NCBI GenBank assembly: GCA_963921425.1
Contig: OY992840.1
Location: 12,774,501 to 12,838,500 of the forward strand
Length of the DNA: 64,000 nucleotides
Source: Dryas octopetala
Taxonomy: Eukaryota; Streptophyta; Magnoliopsida; Rosales; Rosaceae
Direction: 5' to 3'
Position numbers and translations under genes: made by a program. This document shows positions 1-11,475 of this stretch, in pieces (the stretch's first letter is position 1; every line of letters starts with the position of its first letter). A model generated the notes under the pieces. It did no database searches and was not told the DNA's origin. It worked only from the letters and a program-made list of their open reading frames with translations.

Positions 1-1500
1 CATAACAATGCGGTTTAAACTACCAAGGCACTCAATTGTTTGTTCACCCTTATGCGAACATGGTGTTACATTGGATGAACTATCTAAATGAAACACTATA
101 TAATTCATAATTAGGGTTAAAAAAATTCACCGTAGACTTTACAAATGATAAAGAAAACTCAGGTTTTACATTTATATCAATTTGGTCCATCTTTTTTTTT
201 TTTTTTTTTTCTCTCAGTTATCCAGTGTTCCAACACTCTTGTACTTGTCTATCAGAAAATCTAACATGTAGCAAATGACTATTATATATTTTAATCTAAT
301 TGTTAGATGTAATTGATAAATAATTACAATATTGAGCGTTTAAACACTTGTATCGAGCGTTGGAATAATCCATTTGAATACACTTAAAAAGGGGACCAAG
401 TTAATTTTTTTTTTTTTGGAAAACCTAGATTGTTGTGCACAATCCCTCTCATTTTGCTTTATCTATCATTAATCCTACAATTATGTTGGCGACCTAAATT
501 CTTCTAGAACTTAAGACCTTTTCTATCAAAATGGGGACACTCACACCACTAAAGTTGGTAACCTTTACATTTATTTCATTCACATATTACATATTTCATA
601 TTGTTAGATCTTCTAACCTTGTTTATGAAACATTTATCTCCTTAATTTTTTTTAAAAATGTTATGTGATAAAAAGCTATATATGGAAGAAATAAAAAATC
701 AGAAGTTAAAAATGGAAAAAAAAAAAAGTAAATAATTTTAAAGTCCATTTTATACCTCCTTTAATATTAAGTAAACCCATCTAACATTTTCAAATGTTAA
801 AAATGTCCATCTAATGATAAATAAACTTATCTTAAAAAAAAAAGCTCAAATTGACCCTAAAAAAGGCGCTAATAATTAAGTGCACATGAGACGTTATACA
901 TAGCGCTATACAGTGTCGATAGCCACTATTTAATTATAAATATGCAACTATAGTTCGTGTTCAACAGTAACTCTGCAACGACGAACACGATAAAGGTTTA
1001 GGTGACTCCATAAGGGTGATTTTTTGTGAATTTGTTGGTTTTATGAATTTTTTATATGTTAATGTAAAAAAAAGACTATAAGTATCATTTTTTATAGTTA
1101 TTATTGCACAATGAATTTAGTCACTGTTCAACAGTACCCACATTGTAAAATATGGAAAGAAAAAAACACAGCGTGTGCCTAGGCTCCGTGTCCAGCGTGT
1201 TTTTTCATTAATGTGGGTTGAGTTATCACTGATTTTTTAAGATAGACTAGGTTATTATTGAATTTTTTATTTTGGGGGTAAAAAAAGACATGTATTTATT
1301 AAGATAAAAATTATAAAATACAAGAAAACTAAAGAGCATATACTAGCAAAGGCAATCCAAAATTTTTCCCCTGACCCAAAAAAAAAAACAAAAAAACGCA
1401 TTTGGAGGGAACGGGAATCGGGATTAAGCATTTGATTTATGAAACTCTCACCCGTCTACTCCTCTAGTGGCTCAATATGGCGGGAAAATGTCCTTATAGT
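1..1500. other. AT-rich intergenic flank, no gene seen
   Basis: Low-complexity, AT-rich DNA with many homopolymer runs, for example the T run near 190-211 and A runs near 717-727 and 1380-1390. No open frame longer than about 60 codons and no recognisable protein motif is present. It probably includes the distal promoter of the UBR7-like gene downstream. Confidence 0.6.
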
Positions 1501-1504
1501 CCTT

Positions 1505-1600
1505 ACCACATATAAAATCCCTAACCCTCGTCTCCCTTTCTCTCTCTTCGAAGCCTTCACATTCGCTTCAATCTCACACCTGCTTTAACATTCTCTTCGA
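1505..1600 (+). promoter_or_regulatory. Putative core promoter of the UBR7-like gene
   Basis: A TATA-like TATAAAAT lies at 1511-1518. It is followed by CTAACCCT, which resembles a plant telo-box, and by a pyrimidine-rich CTTTCTCTCTCTTCG stretch typical of plant transcription starts. A leader of roughly 290 bases would reach the ATG at 1834, with a (TA)n run at 1716-1732 inside it. No transcript evidence is available. Confidence 0.4.
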
Positions 1601-1833
1601 CCTGTGAGTGCCCTAAGACACCTCGGAAGAAAAATTGGTACCTTTTTCCAAAACCCACTTTCCAGTTTTCGTGAAATCTAGGGTTTTCTGTTCAAGGGCG
1701 TATTCTTCGTTTATATATATATATATATATATTGTGATTTTCGATTAATTCCGTGACTAACATTTTTGTTTCTCCAAATTGGGTTTTTGGGTACAGAGGT
1801 TTTGCGCCGAAGCTATTTATTGCCTTGGTGAAG

Positions 1834-4800
1834 ATGGATGATGCGTTCGAGGATGAGGCTGAACAGACGGTTTCAATTCAGGAGTATCTCAAGGATGTGG
1901 AGGAACAGGAGCTGGTTTGCTCTCTTTTTCTTTATAATTAGTTACTATTTTGTTCAAGTTTATTTGGCTTTTACATGAGATCAGTGAATTTAATGGTTAA
2001 AAATGTTGCATTTTTAGTTCCTGGTGTTAGTTTTATTCATAATCTGTTTGGGTACTAAGATAACTAGTTAAAGGAAGATTTTGAATTAGGGGTTTGAAGT
2101 AGTTTTGTTTGGTTGGCATTCCATTTTTTTATTTTATATTTAATTATTTAACAGAGTTGTATAATGGTGTTACTCCTTATTTATCTGTTGTTAAGTATGT
2201 TTCAAATGAATAACAAATCCATCGTAGGGTCAATCAAAAGATTGAGCTCAGCTCATTCAAAAGGTATGAATTGTTTTAACTGGTGGGAGAGATTGTGATT
2301 AAATATTTGGTATTATGAGGAATGTATTAGATTATCATAAAATAAAAAAAACTAAGGAAGGGCTCAAACAAGATATAAACATAAAACAGTAGCTTCTTTT
2401 TGGAAGACCATTCTTAATTCCACAATTCTTAGCTCTTCTGCTGTCAAACTGATTTAATGGATATTTAGTTTTGGCTCATCTAACTATGGAGCTTCAAAAC
2501 GATGCCTAGTTTGGTACATTTGTTTAATCAATGAGCCCAGCCAAATCTTTCAAGAAAGAGCAAAAATCGTCTGTGACTTTTTGGTCTCCCTTCATAGCTA
2601 TTTTTTAAAAAATAAGTTCTCCCTTCATAGGCTTAAATTTGAAAAGAGTAGTACAGGCTTCCATTAAAAGGTTAATAATATTGTCTATTATTTCCTACTT
2701 TTGGTGTTTGATTGATTGTAGGAAGCTGATTTGGTTTTGGGGGGTGATGAAGGCAAGGAGTGTACCTATAATAGTGGTTATATGAAGAGGCAAGCAATTT
2801 TCTCATGCTTGACTTGCACCCCAGAAGGGAATGCTGGAGTTTGCACAGCCTGCAGCTTGTCTTGCCATGATGGCCATGAGGTATTTTGATATCCTTACCA
2901 TTGTATGATATTTACTATGAAAGGCCATGATTTTTTTATTTTTTTATGATTAATATGACTATGTATCTTGATGTATTAGTCCCATGTATCCTTTTTGACT
3001 AGGTTATTTTATTTGTTTTGTCTGCCTCCATCTCATGATGGTCATTGGTAATTATTGTTACTTGGACAAGATTGTGGAACTATGGACTAAGAGAAATTTT
3101 AGGTGTGATTGTGGAAATTCAAAATTTGGAGAATTCTTCTGCAAGATCTTCCCAAATAAAGATATAGAAAATGTTGAGAATTTGTACAATCAAAATTTCA
3201 AAGGTTCATATTGCACCTGTGGCCGCCCCTATCCTGATCCGGATGCTGAAGAACAAGTAGAGATGATACAGTGCTGTGTGTGTGAGGACTGGTTCCATGA
3301 GGAACATATCGGTCTTGACTCTTCTGATGAGGTTGGTAGCTAGGGATGTTGACATGTTCACTTCTATGTATTATGTTGTAGTCATTCTCTGAGCATCATG
3401 TATTTACCTACTATTAGGCACGGCATGTTTCCTATCCAAGTGGTGAAATTGGTAAAATGGTACTGGTTTTCTGAGTTTTTCTGTCAATTTGAGCGGCCAA
3501 TATGTAGATGTAGCATAAACTAAACTCATGTTGATGAGATCGTTGGATTTTGAAACATTTGTTGAGTCTTACAATTTCTCATCTGCTTGTGCTAATCAAT
3601 CATCAGTAAAAGCCAATCAAATATTTTGGGGCTCACCCTATACTGCTTCTGTTTGTACTTTAACAATGATATCAGTTGAGGGGCTTTACTCTAAACTGTT
3701 TCTCATCAGTTGGTAATCGGCTCCCCATCTCTCTGGGGGGGAGTTGATCAACATAATGATAATTATAATATAGTTGTCTGGTAAGATCATCAAGTCCTCA
3801 CTTTGAAGTACTTTAGCCACTTTAAGTCTTGAAGTTAGCCTTTACTGCTTGTATACTATGGATTTCTAGACATTTATGAAAATTTAAAATTTAGCATGAA
3901 CACTTATCTTACATTTTTGATTGGTTTAGAGTCTGCTTTTACTTGTCAAAATCAGATTATCTTTCATCTCTCTCAGTTGTGCTGATCACATCCAGAAGAT
4001 AACATTCTACTTGTCCTTTACTGTACTACAGATTCCAAGAGATGAGGAAGGTGAACCTCTATATGAGGATTTTATATGCAAGGCATGCTCAGCAATTTGC
4101 TCCTTCTTAAGGCTATATACTCAAATCATTCAGGCAGCAGGGAGCCAAAATGATGCTTCTGTTAATACTGGGAAGGATAAAGAAGTTTTGAGAGATATGC
4201 CTTTAGCTTGTGAATCTGGAAAGCTAGAGAATGATATTTCTCATAGTTCTAATACCAATTCTGAATCTGTGTCTGGTGGGGAGGTTTTGCTTCTTGGAGA
4301 AAATTCTGGGAAGAATATAGGTCCGGATAAATGCACTACAGATGCCAATCCACATGCTAATTGTGTTCTTGGAGTTAATCTGGCAGTTGCTTCCCCTGTT
4401 TTAGAGAGTAAGCCAATGTTTCTTTCAAAAAACTGGAGGGATGCACTCTGCAGGTGTGAAAAATGCAGTGAAATATATGAACAGAAGCATGTTAGTTTTC
4501 TGCTTGACAAGGAGGACTCAATTATGGAGTATGAGAAAATGGCAAAGCAGAAGAGAGAAGAAAAATTGCAGCAACAGGAGGGGGCTGAGTTAAGCATGCT
4601 TGATAAACTTGGTCATGTAGGGAAAATGGAGGTTCTGAATGGCATTGCAGACATGAAAGATGAGATTCATACTTTCCTGGTATGCTCTTGATGACTATGA
4701 ACGTTTTGTTCCATGCAGTTCTTTTAAGCCTTTTATAATATAAAACCATTTGAGAAGCAGGTTTAGAATATGATTTTTTATAAATAATTGATTTTATATT

Positions 4801-4921
4801 GTGCTCAAATTTATGCTACATTATTTTGCAGGAATCATTTGATTCATCAAAGCCAATCACGACTGCTGATGTCCACCAGGTTTTTGAGAATCTAGCAAAG
4901 AAACGCAGACGTGTAGAGTGA
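1834..4921 (+). CDS. UBR7: UBR7-like UBR-box/PHD-finger protein (putative E3 ubiquitin ligase)
   Basis: Five coding exons (1834-1914, 2722-2880, 3071-3331, 4032-4679, 4832-4921) join in frame to 412 residues. A UBR-type zinc box spans about residues 41-112 with dense Cys/His pairs (FSCLTC, VCTAC, SLSCHDGH, FRCDCG). A PHD-like finger follows at about 128-187 (YCTCGRP, QCCVCEDWFH, FICKAC). The tail is basic (KKRRRVE), suggesting a nuclear protein. Human UBR7 is reported to monoubiquitinate histone H2B; the plant role is inferred from the family only. The ATG at 1834 is chosen because it begins the conserved acidic N-terminus (MDDAFEDEAEQTVS). An upstream in-frame extension is not needed. Length matches plant homologues, and I see no lesion. 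Confidence 0.93.
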
Positions 4922-7900
4922 GTTAGTGCGAGATCTCTACTGCAGTTGCAAGCATGTGTTAATATGGGCCTTTTTTTGCTTTTGGAGTTAATCCACGTTT
5001 CAGTAACCTTAAAAAACCTATGCATATGTTAGGCTGTCCTAAATTAGAGTGCTCTACTAGTATCAATGTTACTACTATGTAGACTTGTGTCCTAACACAT
5101 TATGATATTAACTTGAGCTTCTTTTATTTAACTGCTTGACCTGCAATATTTCTATGGGAAAGTGGATCTTATGAATCGGTATGATTGTGTTGCAATCTAT
5201 GAGAATAAGGTCTGATGCCCGTTTAAATTCCATGAGCAGTAGAAAAATGTTACATGTCTATGCATGTGTCATGTGTGTATATTTGTAGGTGTGTATTCTT
5301 CACGTTTATGCATGTGTCAAGGCTTTTTTGTTAAGCCCGTGATGGTTTACGAAAATCTAGAGCATCTAAAATCCTGATTGGTTTCTTTTTGCATTCTTTG
5401 TATGTATACATAATCTGTTTTATGATAGTTAGCTCAAAACTACAATGCTAAAAGAAGACATTTGGCTAACTGTAGGCTGATCTAACCTATTGGGCAGAAA
5501 AGTAGGAACCATATCTAGCAAGAGAATCTTATGCATCATTTACTGATTCTAAAATCTAAAGCATCTAAAATCCTGATTGGTTTCTTTCTGCGTTCTTTGT
5601 ATGTATACATAATCTTTTTTTTTTTTTGAGAAGAATATGTACACATAATCTTTTTTATGATAGTTAGTTCAACATTGCATGTGAGATCAGATGTTGATTT
5701 GTTGCATCATCCTCTCAATTCAAAGCCATTTGAGTTTTGACACTTAACTATTGGGGTGGGACTCAGTAAATCTTGGTGCGCCGATTCTCTGACTGACACT
5801 CTATTCCCATTATGAATTGCATTATTTTCAACACTCTTTAACAGGAGGGGACAAAAGTAGGTCCTTTTGCTCCCTCGGGAAAAGGAAATGATTGTGTATC
5901 CATGTGTTTTACAGTTGATCCAGTCTTTCAAAATTAAAAAAGTAGTCATTATCCTACCTAAACTTTGGAGACTGTCTGAGTTGTACCGCTGATTCATGAA
6001 AGTGAAATGACCTTTATTTCTTTAACCAAAAAGGAGAAAATCTCTAATTCTAAATAAAATTATTGAAATGTTTGCATAAATAAATAATTTGTAGCACATA
6101 GGCTGCACATATATCTCGGAAGATTTATATAATAAATAATTTGTGCTTGCAATTTTTAGCATATATATGATACTTATCTTCATATAAGTAATTCTAACCC
6201 CCTTGTGGAATTTTGTACAACTGCAAGTCAAATTTTTCACTACATTTCATCTGTCACATCAATTGTGTTATGATTTATGAATCATTTATTCTTTTGGTGC
6301 TATGTATTATCGTCATTTGCTGTCATGATTACTTCAAGTCTTCCACAGAGGCCTACAGAGCTCATTTTAAGTTGGGGATTTACAATTAAATTAAGTAAAG
6401 GTTGGCGCCTTCCTTACGTGATTAGGGGGTGCCTTTGCTTTTATAGTGCCATCAAAGGGGTGCCCAAAATAATGCCAATATATGTTGTTTTTTCGTTACT
6501 AGTGGTATTACATTGCTATTTAGATGATTGAGGTTTGAAGACAAATAAATTCCTCAAATGGGTGGGAATTACTCAAAACGTTGCAATGCTATTTTAAGTG
6601 AAGTATCGAGCCATCACACCATGTGATGGTGTCTATTCACTCTTGTAGGAAAATCAACTTTGGGAGAATGCTATTTATCCGAACTATTTTTTCCAACTTT
6701 TTATTTTTAATTTACATGACATTTCACATTGAATTCTACTATATTGTTGCCTTTTACAATGATGTGGTCTGCAATGTACATAACGTGCCACAATATAAGT
6801 TAGAATTAGCTCAAGTAATGAGGAAGTGTCAAGTGTGGTGAAATAAATTAGGATACATTGAGGGGTTCATTCCTTTCAATATAACGGAAAAAAAAGTATG
6901 GATAAGGATATATTCATCTTCATCTCTTTAAGGGGTATAGAATGTAAAAGAACAAACAATGGGTCCTGAATTTGTGCAGACCCAAGTGACTAGAAGGAAA
7001 ATGTTGGATTCTTTTTCTTTTTTAATGATAAAGAAGGTTGAATTTTTAATCACTTTTTCAGAAAAAAGAAGGGTAAAGTTAATGCATAGTCCACCGCATA
7101 TTGTTATGTTCACAAAGCTAAATAGTAAATATCACTACCGAAGCAGCACTTTTTTAAGTTTCTTAACAAATTCTAAAGTAGGTTAAATCCCTAGACTTTT
7201 TCTACGTAAATTATGGCATATTCTCATGCACCTTATTAAAAGGAAAACAAAATGAAGAAAATAACACAACATCAATCAACAATTGAAGGTATTGTTGCGC
7301 AGTCCCATTTTTCTTTATACTAATTAAAAAATAATTAAGATATTACTGTATGTACATTATAATTTGAATGGATTTATAATATTATGTTGACGTACACATT
7401 ACGTGATATTATTATCACATACAATGAATTATTCATGTTTTGACAAGCTAATAGGATTTTCACAGGAGGAGGACGTGATAAGAAAATATAATGAAAAAAT
7501 GAGAATAAACAGCCAAAATTATAAAATAATATGAAAGATGTCGGTGACCTTCTATATTTCCTCATACTTTGGTAAATCCAACAATATTTTATTCATCCAT
7601 GCTAGATATAAAATGAAAACATGCACTGTTATACTAAGGAAAAGACAGGACTACTGGCTACGTATCTCTTAATTTTGGTACGATATAATCACATATTATA
7701 TGAATCTTGTTGTGCAGTGAGTGAGGTTAGGTTTACAGACTTCCTGTTTGCCCGTGACATGTCGGGGAATGGGCCACTGGGGTCTCTATTACTTTGTTTG
7801 AACTGGAAACTTCTATTGATTTAGGCCACAAATTCTACGAAATATCCATATTGTCAACACTTGTTTTCTTAGCTCTAAAATGGGTGAAAAATTATTGTTA

Positions 7901-8639
7901 CAATAATATTAGAAAGAAATTAGCCAAATATGAAAAAGAATAACAAAAACTAAGAGAGGAAAGCATCAAAAAATTGTTTATGTGCATCCCTCTCGCTATG
8001 CACTGCATCAGACTCTCACAAGAAAATCACAATTATATAGGTCTTTGTAGTGTGTTAGAATCCGACACAATGTATCAGAGGCGTATGATTAAGTTTCATT
8101 CTTTTTTTAACTTTTTTTTTTTGGTCAAAAAAAAAAACAAGTTTCATGCTATAAAATATTGTATAGTTTCCGTAATAATGAGAGTTTTGTTTTCCTACCT
8201 GTTGCGTATCTTAACATTTTTAAGTACTTCAATTAATTTGCTAACTGCAAGTACTTAATTCCCAAGTTGGCTAAAGTGTTAAAATTATTGTTTGGTTATA
8301 TAAAGAAAAGATTACTAATTTGTCTACTCTTTCAATCTTCCATTAGTCTTTAATCAAGAAATACTTAATTTTCTTTTGTGGGTGCAAAAATAAAAAATCT
8401 AAGAAACTAGCATTTTTGTTTAACATATAGACAACAGATGTGTTAGCTAGCTGTACATTATGGTCCAGCAGTGCCTTAAAATGTCACAAACAGACAATAT
8501 TTACATGACATGAATTTTCTCACTTTTTAAAGTAGGAAGAATCCACTATCAATCCATGTGAATGAAACAAGTGTGTACGTAATCTTTTTTATTTCTCTTT
8601 ATTTATTTATTTAATTCATTGGATCTTAATGCCTATATG
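4922..8639. other. Intergenic DNA, 3.7 kb, no gene supported
   Basis: Contains the 3' untranslated region of the UBR7-like gene and then AT-rich DNA. All open frames are short and lack recognisable motifs. An imperfect direct repeat is listed separately. Several stretches (about 6600-6900 and 7900-8270) look like decayed transposon sequence, but I could find no paired termini or target duplications. Confidence 0.6.
5351..5672. repeat. Imperfect direct repeat, about 85 bp unit
   Basis: The segment at 5351-5434 (containing GCATCTAAAATCCTGATTGG) recurs at 5550-5614. The second copy is interrupted by a T-rich insertion of about 22 bases that also repeats the TATGTA(C/T)ACATAATC stretch, then resumes at 5636-5672 (TTTTATGATAGTTAGTTCAA). 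The copies differ by a few substitutions. This is a local duplication with no coding content. Confidence 0.75.
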
Positions 8640-8720
8640 GCTATATATATATATATATTCCCTCCCTCCCTTCTCTCACATCTTACATGCACTATAGCTA
8701 GAGCTTGTTACCTGCAGAAA
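8640..8720 (+). promoter_or_regulatory. Putative core promoter of the small MGNC protein gene
   Basis: A TATATATA run (about 8642-8659) is followed by a CT-rich stretch (CCCTCCCTCCCTTCTCTC) about 200 bases before the ATG at 8882. The spacing is plausible for a TATA box plus an initiator and leader, but the run could also be a simple repeat. Confidence 0.35.
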
Positions 8721-8881
8721 AAGTACTTCTACAACAAACTACTTCTCCATTATTGGGTTGTTTTTCTTGTTTCCAAAACTTTTGTTTTGAAAACAGTTTC
8801 TGAATCGCGAACCAAACGGGGCCTTAGTTTCTCCTAGAGGAAAAGGTGGTTCATTTTGTTGCATACACACAGTCCAAGATC

Positions 8882-9196
8882 ATGGGAAATTGTGTGGAGA
8901 CATGCACACAGAGGCAGCAAGAAAATGAAATGCAGCAGCAAGAAAATCAGAGAGAAAATGAAATCAGGTTTGTGAAGGAAAGCAATTTTGGGAAAGATGG
9001 CAACAACATAAGGGTGAAGATTGTGCTGACAAAGGAAGAGCTGGAGTGGCTGATGCTTCAGCTGAAAGACAGAGGAGGGAAGAGCTTAGAAGAGGTTTTG
9101 GGGGAGATCCAGAGAGGCAGAGCCAAAGTTGAGGGGTGGAAGCCTTCTTTAGAGAGCATTATGGAGTGCCCTGAAGTAATTGAGATGGATAGATGA
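8882..9196 (+). CDS. Small plant-specific protein, MGNC N-terminus (DUF4228/PADRE-like or DUF7890-like)
   Basis: Single exon of 104 residues. The ATG at 8882 is preferred over the upstream in-frame ATG at 8846 because it begins MGNCVETC, an N-myristoylation-type start with cysteines that could be palmitoylated; this predicts membrane attachment. A Gln/Glu-rich linker follows. The C-terminal half (NIRVKIVLTKEELEWLMLQL, then a Gly-Lys turn and LEEVLGEI) aligns by eye with AIRVKVKMTKQEAARLLSK in the minus-strand gene at 10963-11394, so the two belong to one small family. Such proteins are often stress- or pathogen-responsive in plants; no biochemical activity is known. The exact Pfam assignment is from memory. 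Confidence 0.8.
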   Translation: MGNCVETCTQRQQENEMQQQENQRENEIRFVKESNFGKDGNNIRVKIVLTKEELEWLMLQLKDRGGKSLEEVLGEIQRGRAKVEGWKPSLESIMECPEVIEMDR

Positions 9197-9554
9197 GTCT
9201 CTCAGTCCAAACTTCTTTTTTTTTTTTTTTTTTTTGAGGGTCTATTTTCAACTCTGTTTTTGGGAGTTTTGATGTGGATGATGACCCAATTTTGTATTTA
9301 AAATTCTCTTGAATGGAGAGCCCTCAAGTGGTTGAGATTGGAAAATATATATATATAACTTTTCCTGCTGTGAATTGTGATCTTGATCTTTACTCACAAT
9401 TTTCCACAACTTTCTTAAATTAAACCCTTTATATATTCACATGCTTGTTCTGTTGATGCATAATAATTTTAAGGAGAAGATCAGCTGGTGTTGAGTTTTA
9501 AGAGTACTCAGTGAATTTCACAGAACCTCTGAAGTATTTTCTGTCTTCAGTCTT
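9197..9554. other. 3' flank of the small gene, including a long T run
   Basis: Holds the 3' untranslated region, a T run at about 9211-9234, and unique sequence up to the left edge of the tandem duplication. No further feature is seen. Confidence 0.6.
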
Positions 9555-10962
9555 CCAATAGTTCCAACCTATTTGTTTATAATTAATTCTACTAGTCATA
9601 AGTTCATGTTATTAACACAGGTGAAAGTTAAAAAAAAAACATATACATAATAAAAAGATATTTAAATACTCAATTTAAACGATCAGTCAAATCAAACTTA
9701 AATGTTTTAGTAATTAAGCACCAGAATGCATGTGAGGGTTGAACATATTTATGATAGTCTAAGAACCAGATGACTAATGAAACCTGTGATATGGTGTGTC
9801 TCAGACTCTCAGTATACCAATTTACCACATGCATTCCATACAGTATTGCAGCCCATTTCAACAATCAACCTTCTAACATGTTTGACATGCAGAAGTTATG
9901 GAATTTGAGGCCTTCAGGATAAATATTACCATAATGGCTTGATGACCAGAAACTCCTCTAGGCTCTAGGCATTTAATTTCATTCAGAAATTTCTGAAGAT
10001 TTTTTGGGATAGGAAAACAAGGGATCTTATGGTATGTACACTGTATAGCATACGAACACCTAATGACATTTAGATCTAGACAGGTTCATTTTTTCCATTT
10101 TAGAGTATAGATTGTAAATCCTTAAATCTGTATGCACTGTATATTTCGTTAGCAGTTAGCACCATAGCTAGTGTCTAAAACCAGAAGGGAACACATGGAA
10201 GAACTAACCCCTCACAATCCAAACAGTAGCAGGCTCCAATTTGATCAGTGATACAGTACAAGTTGAAGTTGAGGTAAGTTGTCAAAGGATCAAAGTCAAT
10301 ATTATTTCCCAAGGCCCATGTATCTTTGTGGATAGGTCAGATATCTCTTGTTGTTTGTATATCCAAAGTCCAAACTAACATTGGGTAGGTTTGGATCCAA
10401 TTAATAGCAAGGCCCTATTTAAAAGCTGCACAAACTATAAAAGGTGAATCACAGCATACATGCATAGTGGTGATATAGTAACTGCTTAAGTTTGAGAATA
10501 GAAGGTGAATCACAGCATCCAGGATTCTGTCCAAGTAATTTTGAGAATAGAAATCACTGCTTAAATTTCCATGCCATTGCATTCATAATAATATTGTGAT
10601 TGACTTTTTGGACCTTTTCAAGTGTGCCCAGTGTACATATATAAGATGATGACATATATAAAGGGAAATACAGTTATATCTGAGAACAAACATATGCAAA
10701 CTAGATTTGTGAAGTTCCTCCCAAGTCCTAAAGAGCCATTTATAAAAGTGGTAGCCTTACACTATGAGGAACTCATAACTTGCATTAGTTCAAAAGAAAG
10801 CCACAGCAGTATCAGAACATAATCAGTTAATATCTATATTACAAACACAAATTTCAAGTGAAATTCAACTCCTAATTTGAAACTTAATTATAAATACTGA
10901 CTGCCAAAAAATCAATGACACTAATACCATTCCTAATAATAGAAACTTAGATTAAACTACTC

Positions 10963-11394
10963 TCAGAATTCTTCAGGGATGCTCTTCAGAACAGGACCTG
11001 AACCACAGCTAGTTCTGCCAGGGGACTCAATACTAATACGATCCATTGGAATCTGTGTGAGCTCATGAGCTACATCCTTGAATTCAAGAACCCCTCCATT
11101 TTTGCACTTTGAAAGCAATCTTGCAGCTTCTTGCTTTGTCATCTTAACTTTTACTCTAATCGCCACTCCTTTCTGGTCAGCTGCAGTAAAAAGTTTCCCA
11201 TGATCTTCTTCTTCCCTCTTGAGCAGCAGTGGCTCTGAATTTTTAGAGTAACTGCCACTCTTTTGCTTTCTTGAAAAGGGCTTCTTATTACTCAACTCAT
11301 CTCTGTATATAATCTTTGTGGCATTATTGGGTATCCCAAGTTCTAGCATGTCATCTAGTGATCTATTAAAGAAAGCAAGCAAAGAGTTCAACAT
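10963..11394 (-). CDS. Small PADRE/DUF4228-like protein, intact copy
   Basis: Single exon, 143 residues, from the ATG at 11394 to the stop at 10963. The N-terminus (MLNSLLAFFNRSL) is followed by a Lys/Ser-rich middle. The conserved C-terminal module (AIRVKVKMTKQEAARLLSKC, then LEFKDVAHEL and IESPGRTSCGSGP) resembles the gene at 8882, but this protein lacks the MGNC start. No catalytic motif is visible. An almost identical copy in unit B is split by the CACTA element, so this is the only intact copy in the duplication. Function is inferred only as a plant-specific, possibly stress-responsive protein. Confidence 0.8.
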   Translation of the reverse strand: MLNSLLAFFNRSLDDMLELGIPNNATKIIYRDELSNKKPFSRKQKSGSYSKNSEPLLLKREEEDHGKLFTAADQKGVAIRVKVKMTKQEAARLLSKCKNGGVLEFKDVAHELTQIPMDRISIESPGRTSCGSGPVLKSIPEEF

Positions 11395-11395
11395 T

Positions 11396-11436
<41 letters not shown>

Positions 11437-11475
11437 ACAAGCATATTAGAGTTGGGGGTGTATATATAGTGAGGG
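11395..11475 (-). promoter_or_regulatory. Putative promoter and (GA)n leader of the intact small gene
   Basis: Immediately upstream of the ATG on the minus strand is a pure (GA/CT)n run at 11401-11433. Beyond it a TATATATA lies at about 11460-11468. In unit B the same place has a much shorter GA run (27241-27257), so this microsatellite differs in length between the duplicates. Confidence 0.45.

Noticed and set aside
6540..6900. Possible MITE (motif GAGAATGCTATTTATCC)
   Set aside because: No matching inverted terminus or target duplication could be found nearby.
9670..9864. Open frame with MKWAAILYGMHVVNWYTES, repeated at 13396-13602
   Set aside because: Short, no promoter or homologue recognised; the two copies are explained by the tandem duplication.
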